A stretch of DNA of 7,862 nt, from NCBI GenBank assembly GCA_964500965.1, contig CAZCQZ010000062.1, positions 1 to 7,862 of the forward strand, read 5' to 3'. The translations under genes and the position numbers were made by a program. The DNA is from JAISGQ01 sp964500965 (GTDB lineage Bacteria; Bacillota; Clostridia; Oscillospirales; Acutalibacteraceae). The notes under the pieces are model-generated. The model was not told the origin of the DNA. It did no database searches and saw only the letters and a list, made by a program, of their open reading frames with translations. Positions 1-4,883 of this stretch are shown here, one piece after another; position 1 is the first letter of the stretch, and every line of letters starts with the position of its first letter.

Positions 1-12
1 CGCAATCTTCTT

Positions 13-120
13 CCCCCTTTACACAAGGGGGACTCTGGTTGTTGAATAATTTTAAGCTCGATTGTTAGATTGACTACCCCTCAGTCACCTGCGGTGACAG
101 CTCCCCTGACAAGGGGAGCC
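13..120. repeat. Interspersed composite hairpin repeat (copy A)
   Basis: Three stem-loops are visible. CCCCCTT (13-19) pairs with AAGGGGG (25-31). GTCACC (84-89) pairs with GGTGAC (93-98). GCTCCCCT (100-107) pairs with AGGGGAGC (112-119). Read on the minus strand, this is a GGCTCCCC...GGGGAGCTGTCACC..GGTGACTGAGGGG module followed, about 80 bp on, by a CCCCCTTGTG module. The same modules recur at 2333-2620 and partly at 7786-7806. The string TTTAAGCTCGATT (50-62) also recurs at 2582-2594. Such modules are common intergenic repeats in gut Clostridia genomes (from memory); no coding capacity is seen. The spacer ends only about 60 bp before the SGNH gene, so it may carry an end of an upstream transcript. 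Confidence 0.7.
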
Positions 121-179
121 ATATTGTACGCTTTTGACGAGGGAGAGAGATTTGTAAAAAAGGAGTGTTTCAAGCTCTG

Positions 180-1445
180 ATGAACAAAAAAATCATATCG
201 CGTATTGCCGTCGGAGTTGCTTTCGCGGTGCTGTTTGTGTGCGTTTTCGCCTTTTTGCAGGCTCTTGTAATGCCCAAATACACCTTTGAATCCAATGCCG
301 AGGGCGCATATATTGCGGAATACTATGACGAAAAACACGACCACGATATACTTTTCGTGGGTGACTGCGAGGTTTTTGAAAACTATTCCCCCATTGAGCT
401 TTGGGAGGAATACGGCATAACCTCGTATATTCGCGGCTCAGGTCAGCAACTTATCTGGCAGAGCTACTATCTTCTTGAGGAAATGCTTGACAACGAAACA
501 CCCTCGGCGGTGGTTTATAACGTCCAGTCCCTCATATACGATGAGCCGCAGGACGCCGAATTTAACCGCCTCACCCTTGACGGCATGAAGCTGTCCGCCA
601 CAAAGCTGAAAGCGGTAAAGGCTTCAATGACCGAGGACGAGCAGCTTATTACCTACGTTTTCCCCATTCTCAGATTCCATTCCCGCTGGAGCGAGCTGAC
701 GGCGGATGACCTTAAATATGTTTTCGAGGACACGGAAAAGGTCACTCACAGCGGCTTTGTAATGCGCAGTGACATACTGTCGGCAGGTATGATAAAAACC
801 GCCAGTATTCCCGACAGCTTCGCCTTTGGTGATAATGCGTTGGGCTATCTAAAAAAGATGAAAGAGCTTTGCGATGAAAAGGGCGTGGAGCTTATTCTGG
901 TCAAAGCACCTACTCTCCCCTATTGGTATCCTCAGTGGGACGAACAGGTTGTGGAGTTCGCAAAGGAAAATAATTTGACATATATCAATTTTATCGACAT
1001 TTACGGTATTGATTTCCCGTCAAAAAGAGGGTATATTGAATATACTTCAAATTCCGATGCGACCCTGATTGTCCGCGGTGAGGAAGTCAGCGCAAGCGAT
1101 TTGCTGGGCGGCGTTATCGTCAGCGAATCGGATATGCTTGACTTCGGCGTTGATACCTATGACGGCGGACTGCACCTGAATTTGCAGGGTGCGGAAAAGC
1201 ATACACGTGTGTTTGGCAGAATAATTACAAAGCTCATAGATTTCCCCAACCACAGCGAGGACAAAGACCTGATTGCGGACTGGGCGGAAAAGTGCGAGCG
1301 GTATTACGATATGCTTGCCGACCAGCAGTACGAGCTTGAAGCTTACGGCTACCTCAAGAGCTACGGAGCTAAAAAGCCCGACACCACAACAGAAGTCAAT
1401 GCCGCCGAAGTCTCGTATACCGACGTAAGCGGCTCTGATAAATAA
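180..1445 (+). CDS. Membrane-anchored SGNH/DltD-like hydrolase-family protein
   Basis: This is a 421-residue protein. It opens with MNKKIISR and one hydrophobic segment (about 9-30), so it is probably a signal-anchored extracytoplasmic protein. The block FVGDCEVFENYSP (59-71) sits where SGNH/GDSL enzymes have their GDS nucleophile motif, but carries Cys63 rather than Ser. Near the C-terminus, DTYDGGLHLNLQGAEK (325-340) resembles the D..H catalytic block, with His332. DltD/AlgX-like relatives help to acylate cell-surface polymers, usually with an MBOAT acyltransferase; none is inside this window. Residues about 280-322 separate the last two blocks and look like an insertion. The start is chosen at ATG 180, with AGGAG at 161-165. 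That spacing (14 nt) is long; an in-frame GTG at 165 is the alternative. The lipoprotein gene follows 17 bp downstream, so the two are probably co-transcribed. The family call is fairly sure; enzymatic activity is inferred. Confidence 0.75.
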   Translation: MNKKIISRIAVGVAFAVLFVCVFAFLQALVMPKYTFESNAEGAYIAEYYDEKHDHDILFVGDCEVFENYSPIELWEEYGITSYIRGSGQQLIWQSYYLLEEMLDNETPSAVVYNVQSLIYDEPQDAEFNRLTLDGMKLSATKLKAVKASMTEDEQLITYVFPILRFHSRWSELTADDLKYVFEDTEKVTHSGFVMRSDILSAGMIKTASIPDSFAFGDNALGYLKKMKELCDEKGVELILVKAPTLPYWYPQWDEQVVEFAKENNLTYINFIDIYGIDFPSKRGYIEYTSNSDATLIVRGEEVSASDLLGGVIVSESDMLDFGVDTYDGGLHLNLQGAEKHTRVFGRIITKLIDFPNHSEDKDLIADWAEKCERYYDMLADQQYELEAYGYLKSYGAKKPDTTTEVNAAEVSYTDVSGSDK

Positions 1446-1462
1446 AATAACGGAGGACAAAA

Positions 1463-1975
1463 ATGAAAAAATTTTTATGTGCAATTCTTGCGGCAATTAT
1501 GCTTCTCACCCTTTGCGCCTGTAGCGGCAGCAACGACACCGCCGCCGATGACAACAAGGATAATCAGCCTGTTGTTGATGAAACCGGCTATGTTTTCGAG
1601 GACGGCGGCGTGAAAATCGAAATCGGCGCGCCGGTTTCCACTATTGATGCACTGGGTACACCTGCCGATACCTTTGAGGAAGCAAGCTGTGCTTTCGAGG
1701 GTAAGGACGTTACCAATTTTTACAGCAATTACGAGATTCTTCTTGCATACCCCAACGAGGGCGACAGCTATATTTATTCCGTGACCGTTACTTCCGATGC
1801 CGTTGCAACACCGGAGGGACTTGAGGTCGGCATGACCGGCGCGGATGTTGTTTCCATCTACGGCGAATGCGAGCCGCAGAACGGTCTGTATGTTTACGCA
1901 AAGGGAAATATGACCCTGAGAATCCTCACCGTTGACGATGTGGTTGACAGCATCGAGTATAAGATTGCCGAGTGA
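1463..1975 (+). CDS. Small secreted lipoprotein, hypothetical
   Basis: This is a 170-residue protein with a classical lipoprotein signal: a basic start (MKK), a hydrophobic core and the lipobox LCAC (17-20), so Cys20 should be lipidated after signal peptidase II cleavage. A low-complexity Ser/Asp/Asn linker (about 21-38) leads to a compact domain (about 40-170) rich in beta-type sequence. That domain has a G-x-P-x-x-x-x-x-A-L-G-x-P start (52-62) and a Cys at about 75. I do not recognise a named function. From memory, similar lipoproteins sit beside SGNH/MBOAT acylation genes in Clostridia, which fits the upstream neighbour 17 bp away. GGAGG at 1452-1456, six bases before ATG, fixes the start. 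TGA ends the gene, with another in-frame stop a few codons later. A strong hairpin terminator follows about 95 bp downstream. Confidence 0.8.
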   Translation: MKKFLCAILAAIMLLTLCACSGSNDTAADDNKDNQPVVDETGYVFEDGGVKIEIGAPVSTIDALGTPADTFEEASCAFEGKDVTNFYSNYEILLAYPNEGDSYIYSVTVTSDAVATPEGLEVGMTGADVVSIYGECEPQNGLYVYAKGNMTLRILTVDDVVDSIEYKIAE

Positions 1976-2068
1976 TTTCGCAACGACGGTGTATAGCCGA
2001 CGGCACGGCTGTGCGGCTGTGTTTCTGTGAATCGGAGCGCATTGCCGTGTATTGAATTGTGTTTCCGT

Positions 2069-2111
2069 ATCCGGACGAAAGCATTGCTTTCGCCCGGATT
2101 TTGTATTTTGG
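2069..2111 (+). terminator. Intrinsic terminator of the SGNH-lipoprotein unit
   Basis: A 14-position stem (2069-2082 with 2086-2099) closes on a three-base ATT loop. Thirteen pairs form and one A.C mismatch (2075/2093) interrupts them. The stem is GC-rich at the base and is followed by TTTTGTATTTTG, a good U-tract on the + strand. It lies after the lipoprotein stop and ends the rightward unit. Confidence 0.85.
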
Positions 2112-2130
2112 ACTTTTCAATTTGCTCTTA

Positions 2131-2235
2131 ATACTTATTTCAAATTAGAAAGTCAATAAAAATCCCAGCGGAAAGTATTGCTTTTTGACTGACGCGAAGG
2201 ATTTTTATTCCAGACGTCTTATTTGAAATTAGTAT
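2131..2235. mobile_element. MITE-like 105-bp imperfect palindrome
   Basis: The outer ends are 17-nt inverted repeats (2131-2147 and 2219-2235) matching at 15 of 17 positions around the core ATTTCAAAT. An inner perfect 11-nt inverted repeat follows, AATAAAAATCC (2155-2165) against GGATTTTTATT (2199-2209). The centre is about 33 bp. The whole unit can fold as one long hairpin and has no coding capacity. Size and symmetry fit a non-autonomous miniature inverted-repeat element. No clear target duplication is seen, so mobility is inferred. A structured RNA or a simple cruciform repeat is also possible. Confidence 0.5.
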
Positions 2236-2236
2236 A

Positions 2237-2310
2237 AAATTTTCAACCGTAGGGGACGACATCCTCGGCGTCCCGTTGTAGGATTGACCGATAAATTTTG
2301 ATTTATCGGT
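2237..2310 (+). repeat. Intergenic repeat with an inverted partner near the right edge
   Basis: The segment from TTTTCAAC through CGTAGGGGACGAC, TCCTCGGCGTCCCG and GGATTGA.CGATAAATT is found in reverse complement at 7701-7762, with only a few substitutions and a short indel by eye. The GGGACGacaTCCTCGGCGTCCC part is itself partly palindromic. This copy ends in a perfect 10-bp hairpin (2287-2296 with 2301-2310, loop TTTG) that the partner lacks. No gene is seen. Confidence 0.65.
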
Positions 2311-2332
2311 TAGCTGAAAATTTCCGATTTCC

Positions 2333-2620
2333 GGCTCCCTTGTGTAAAGGGAGCTGTCACGGAGTGACTGAGGGATTGCCTATGGCTTAGCTTTGTACTA
2401 TTGGTTGAAATTTAGCTTGCCGGTTAATCTGACAATCCCCCGATTGAAGCCGCAGGATTCAATATGGAAGCCGAATGGCTTCAATATCCCCCATTTACAC
2501 AAGGGGGACTTGGGTTATTGTAAAAATTTACTCTATTACACAAGAGGACGTTGGACCGGTTGATAAATCATAATTTATCAATTTAAGCTCGATTATGAAT
2601 CTCACAGTGGGACACTGTGG
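2333..2620. repeat. Composite hairpin repeat (copy B)
   Basis: This is a chain of stem-loops: GCTCCCTT/AAGGGAGC (2334-2354), GTCAC/GTGAC (2356-2368), ATTGAAGCC/GGCTTCAAT (2444-2452 with 2479-2487), CCCCC/GGGGG (2488-2507), TTGATAAAT/ATTTATCAA (2560-2581) and CACAGTG/CACTGTG (2603-2619). The 2488-2510 module matches 13-34 in copy A. A shorter, diverged copy of it (CTCTATTACACAAGAGGA, 2531-2548) follows at once, so the element has grown by nested duplication. It is non-coding and belongs to the same family as copy A. Confidence 0.65.
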
Positions 2621-2846
2621 ACGAAACCTCGGCAGTTGGAGGTTAAATATGTCATGTTTTTACAGCCCTGTGCTTTTTTAATAAAGAACCGTGTTATGCC
2701 CATGGTTATTGCAGTTATCAGCCACTCTTAATTTACTGTTTTTTCAGGTTTTGCTATAGTTTTGTCTGTAATGTAATAATTGTCTATACCATTTCACAGG
2801 ATAAAAAAATTCTCAAATTAAATCCACTAAAATGTATAACGAAGTC
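2621..2846. other. AT-rich spacer with no supported gene
   Basis: No convincing gene, RNA or promoter is seen here. A GGAGG at 2638-2642 stands six bases before an ATG at 2649, but that frame stops after 10 codons (2681). It may be a chance match or the remnant of a lost gene. Confidence 0.5.
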
Positions 2847-2890
2847 GCAAAGCTCCCGGCGACTGTTGCAATCGTCACCGGGAGCTTTGC
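2847..2890 (-). terminator. Terminator hairpin closing the leftward operon
   Basis: A perfect 13-bp stem (GCAAAGCTCCCGG, 2847-2859, with 2878-2890) is extended after one mismatch by three more pairs. It lies 35 bp beyond the stop of the last leftward gene. The stem is very stable. The U-tract on the minus strand is weak (ATACATTTT some 10 bases on), so termination efficiency is inferred from position and stem strength. Confidence 0.65.
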
Positions 2891-2925
2891 TCCGATATAA
2901 AAACCGTTTTCCGTTTTGAATACCA

Positions 2926-3489
2926 CTAATTAATATCTTGATAATTTGGTTTTGAACCAGTTGCTTCTTCTAAACGTTCACAATAATGCACTAATTCCGT
3001 TTCCAGTCCTTGTCTTGACATTTCCAGTCCTTGTCTTGTCCTTTCCAGCTCTTGTTCTAACATAGATATATTGTTTTCTTCTGCTTTGATGCTATCCTCG
3101 AGTTTTGATGTTATCTTATCAAAAATCCATGAAATAAGACGAACTAATAAAAGAACGATACCAAAAAAAATAAGACCAAAGAAAGTATAAGCCGCTATTG
3201 TCGTACAAGTACTAGAATCATCACCGTATTTATTATAATCATCAATATATACTATAATAGCGAAAATAATAGCGATAATTATAATTGCAGAACAAATATG
3301 ATTGCTTGTGGAATTTTGCTTTTTTTCCTTCTGCTCCAGTAAATCAATCCTTCTTCTATGTTCTCGAATTTTTGAATGATATGAGTTTTCCGCTTGTTTA
3401 AATGAGTTTTCCGTTTGTTTAAAGGAGTCTTTCGCTTGTTTAATACTTTGATATATATTCTGTGCCGATGAGTCTAGGTTGCTTTTCAC
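2926..3489 (-). CDS. C-terminal part of the split gene: coiled coils around two membrane helices
   Basis: As a separate frame it would begin at GTG 3489 (187 residues), but the open frame runs on upstream to the A7 run and no ribosome binding site precedes the GTG. It is therefore better read as the continuation of the upstream half. Residues about 15-60 are a charged coiled coil with heptads of the type SFKQAEN. Two hydrophobic helices follow (about 64-82 and 98-122), and then a second coiled coil (about 125-175) with RQGLE repeats. Both coiled coils are encoded by 21-bp tandem DNA repeats. The stop is TAG. Confidence 0.65.
   Translation of the reverse strand: MKSNLDSSAQNIYQSIKQAKDSFKQTENSFKQAENSYHSKIREHRRRIDLLEQKEKKQNSTSNHICSAIIIIAIIFAIIVYIDDYNKYGDDSSTCTTIAAYTFFGLIFFGIVLLLVRLISWIFDKITSKLEDSIKAEENNISMLEQELERTRQGLEMSRQGLETELVHYCERLEEATGSKPNYQDIN
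3000..3062. repeat. Three 21-bp tandem repeats coding heptads (array 1)
   Basis: Units lie at 3000-3020, 3021-3041 and 3042-3062, each beginning TTTCCAG. The first two differ only at their last three bases. On the coding (minus) strand each unit is one heptad of the C-terminal coiled coil (RQGLE-type). Confidence 0.8.
3381..3443. repeat. Three 21-bp tandem repeats coding heptads (array 2)
   Basis: Units lie at 3381-3401, 3402-3422 and 3423-3443. The first two differ at a single base and the third is more diverged. On the coding strand each is one heptad (SFKQAEN, SFKQTEN, SIKQAKD) of the coiled coil that precedes the membrane helices. Confidence 0.8.
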
Positions 3490-3578
3490 GGTTTTTATGT
3501 ATTTATCACACGCACCGCTGATTTTGCTCTGGGAAGTTGCTACTTTTTTAGCATTCGCATAATAATATTCAATTTTAT

Positions 3579-3950
3579 CTAACTTTTTTTACTGATATCA
3601 AAATCGGTATAGTCTTTCGAACAAACCCTGGTCATGCCCATCCAGGAGCGATAATCATAAGGGCAGTCTTCTACCAAAGAACTGAAAACATCGGCGGCTC
3701 TCGCAAACTCTTTCAGCTTAATGAATGTATCTCCGGATTTCACGCGATTATCTATGGAGCGTTCATCGGAAAGTTGTACTACATCAGCGTGCAGACTACC
3801 GATATTAGTAACATTGGTAGTGTTATAATTATTTATAGCCTTTTCTGTTATGAAAGGGGTGTGACAATATGGGCACAAGGCAGCCTCTTTTGATGAATCG
3901 ACTTCCAGTTGTGCACCGCATTGAGTGCAAAGTGCCGGTACCAGTGGCAT
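3579..3950 (-). CDS. N-terminal part of the split gene: zinc ribbon plus helical region
   Basis: Read on its own, this frame gives 123 residues ending DISKKS at a TAG just after the A7 run. It contains the four-Cys zinc ribbon CTQCG (8-12) and CPYC (26-29), an Asn/Thr-rich linker with NNYNTTNVTN (40-49), and an amphipathic helical segment (about 68-110) with the look of a tetratricopeptide-type pair. If translation really ends here the product is a small soluble zinc-ribbon protein without its membrane part. Confidence 0.7.
   Translation of the reverse strand: MPLVPALCTQCGAQLEVDSSKEAALCPYCHTPFITEKAINNYNTTNVTNIGSLHADVVQLSDERSIDNRVKSGDTFIKLKEFARAADVFSSLVEDCPYDYRSWMGMTRVCSKDYTDFDISKKS
3584..3590 (-). 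other. A7 homopolymer at the frameshift point
   Basis: The codons run AGT AAA AAA AGT TAG in the upstream frame. A -1 slip on AAA gives AAA AAG TTA GAT and enters the downstream frame. It is not a canonical X-XXY-YYZ heptamer in frame (T AAA AAA), and no downstream pseudoknot or stem was recognised. Confidence 0.6.
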
Positions 3951-3965
3951 ATTTTTTCCTCCGTT

Positions 3966-4064
3966 TTATACTTCGTAAATGATGTTCTCTCGTTTCTGTT
4001 CATACTCCGTTTCTGTCAGAGCACACACATCAAACAATTCCTTAAAGTTTTTGATTTTCTTCAC
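3966..4064 (-). CDS. SHOCT-like short C-terminal domain, detached by a TGA
   Basis: A 32-codon frame starting at GTG 4064 reads VKKIKNFKELFDV..ALTETEYEQKRENII. This is a close match to the SHOCT pattern (LKxLKELxDxGxITEEEFxxKKxxLL), a small domain usually found at the C-terminus of other proteins, often zinc-ribbon or membrane proteins. No ribosome binding site precedes the GTG. The frame is continuous with the upstream zinc-ribbon gene: its TGA (4077-4079) is followed in frame by His-Lys-Lys-Tyr and then this segment. The best reading is a former C-terminal tail cut off by the TGA. Alternatives are readthrough or a separately translated micro-protein. It ends at TAA, 15 bp before the next gene. 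Confidence 0.55.
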   Translation of the reverse strand: MKKIKNFKELFDVCALTETEYEQKRENIIYEV

Positions 4065-4076
4065 ATATTTTTTATG

Positions 4077-4838
4077 TCAATTTTCCGAAACGTATGTGCC
4101 ACATTGCTGACAGAATTTGCTTCCGCCATGAACATGGCCACCACATTCGGGGCAAACTGTCTTTTTCGCCTGTTGCATCGGTGCGCCACATTGGGTGCAA
4201 TATCTGTTACTGCTACCAACTGAAGCACCGCAATTCGGACATGTTGTCGCCAGCCATTTCGATTTGACTTCTTTGCCGCACTTAGTACAGAATTTGTCAC
4301 CGCAGGGCACAGGTGAACCGCATTTTTCACACCGTACCGTCTGACCTTGACCGTTTGCAGTTGACGAAGTATTCGGAACGCGCGTGATAAGTATACGTGT
4401 ACCGGCAAAGAAACGTTTGTAAACACAAAACGCAATTGAGGCAATAATGCCAATCGCCACAAATGATAAAGATGCGACAGCGAAAACATTGCTCACCTCA
4501 ATCCACGGATTACCGGGGAATTCAAAATATTCTTCCGCCGCTTTATTCAACTCTTGTCCGTAGCCATCTATAATAAACCCAAGAAAAAAGAATGACACCC
4601 CTAAAATTGTCACACCTATGCCGCGACGGTATTTTTTTAATATCCACGCTATCAGTAACAGAAAGCCGGCAATCAACAAAATTTCTCCGAAAGTGACGAA
4701 GGTAGCACCGGATTTGGTTCCGTAATTACCGCTCTCGAAGAAGTAGTCCACTCTTTCTTCGACATTCCAGTTCAGCGAACAACCGTGATAATAAAAAACA
4801 AGTCCTAAAATAATTATAATAATACTTAGTACGATCAC
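4077..4838 (-). CDS. Four-TM protein with three C-terminal zinc ribbons
   Basis: This is a 253-residue membrane protein. Hydrophobic helices are at about 2-18, 49-68, 72-91 and 117-139. A short polar linker is followed by three consecutive double-CxxC zinc ribbons: Cys170/173/184/187, Cys200/203/214/217 and Cys229/232/243/246, each with ten residues between the knuckles. The likely arrangement is a membrane anchor with the metal-binding tail in the cytoplasm. The function is unknown; such ribbons bind zinc and usually mediate protein or nucleic-acid contacts. GTG 4838 is the only sensible start, because TAA lies in frame just upstream; GGAAG at 4846-4850 is seven bases away. The gene follows the LRR gene by 45 bp with no terminator between, so it is probably in the same operon. 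Its TGA stop separates it from an in-frame SHOCT-like tail. Confidence 0.8.
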   Translation of the reverse strand: MIVLSIIIIILGLVFYYHGCSLNWNVEERVDYFFESGNYGTKSGATFVTFGEILLIAGFLLLIAWILKKYRRGIGVTILGVSFFFLGFIIDGYGQELNKAAEEYFEFPGNPWIEVSNVFAVASLSFVAIGIIASIAFCVYKRFFAGTRILITRVPNTSSTANGQGQTVRCEKCGSPVPCGDKFCTKCGKEVKSKWLATTCPNCGASVGSSNRYCTQCGAPMQQAKKTVCPECGGHVHGGSKFCQQCGTYVSEN

Positions 4839-4883
4839 ATTAACACTTCCAACATTTTTTTAATACTTTTTTAAGTAGCGGTA

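Larger units (their letters stand above)
2926..3950 (-). pseudogene. Zinc-ribbon, coiled-coil, two-TM protein gene split by a frameshift
   Basis: Two leftward reading frames join into one 341-residue protein if one A is added to, or the ribosome slips -1 on, a run of seven A (T7 at 3584-3590). After the shift, translation continues without a stop through ..KKKLDKIEYYYANAKKVA.. straight into the downstream frame. Order in the joined protein: an N-terminal zinc ribbon (Cys8, Cys11, Cys26, Cys29), a helical TPR-like stretch (about 68-145), a heptad coiled coil, two membrane helices and a second coiled coil. The N-terminus (MPLVPALCTQCGAQLEVD) belongs to a zinc-ribbon family I know from many Clostridia, of unknown function. 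GGAGG at 3958-3962, seven bases upstream, supports the start. The rest is intact, so recent mutation, homopolymer sequencing error or recoding are all possible. Confidence 0.75.

Noticed and set aside
1047..1496. Open frame on the minus strand over the SGNH gene end
   Set aside because: It overlaps two well-supported + strand genes with good ribosome binding sites, has no recognisable domain and reads as a shadow frame.
2649..2681. Ten-codon frame behind a good GGAGG
   Set aside because: It is too short to support as a gene, has no recognisable leader-peptide logic and no downstream + strand gene.
3000..3443. Short regular tandem repeats as a possible CRISPR array
   Set aside because: Units are contiguous 21-bp coding heptads without spacers, and no cas genes are present.
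3584..3590. Canonical programmed -1 frameshift signal
   Set aside because: In frame the heptamer is T AAA AAA rather than X-XXY-YYZ, and no Shine-Dalgarno-like or stem-loop stimulator was recognised. It is kept only as one possibility.
4077..4079. TGA recoded as an amino acid genome-wide
   Set aside because: TGA also serves as the stop of the lipoprotein gene (1973-1975), where another stop follows within a few codons, and nothing else in the window suggests an altered code.
3909..4489. Overlapping open frames on both strands across the zinc-ribbon genes
   Set aside because: The Cys-rich CxxC pattern and membrane helices are only in the 4077-4838 minus frame; the others give irregular, low-plausibility proteins.
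4839..4883. Terminator between the LRR gene and the zinc-ribbon gene
   Set aside because: Only a weak short stem is followed by A-rich sequence on the transcribed strand, so readthrough is expected.
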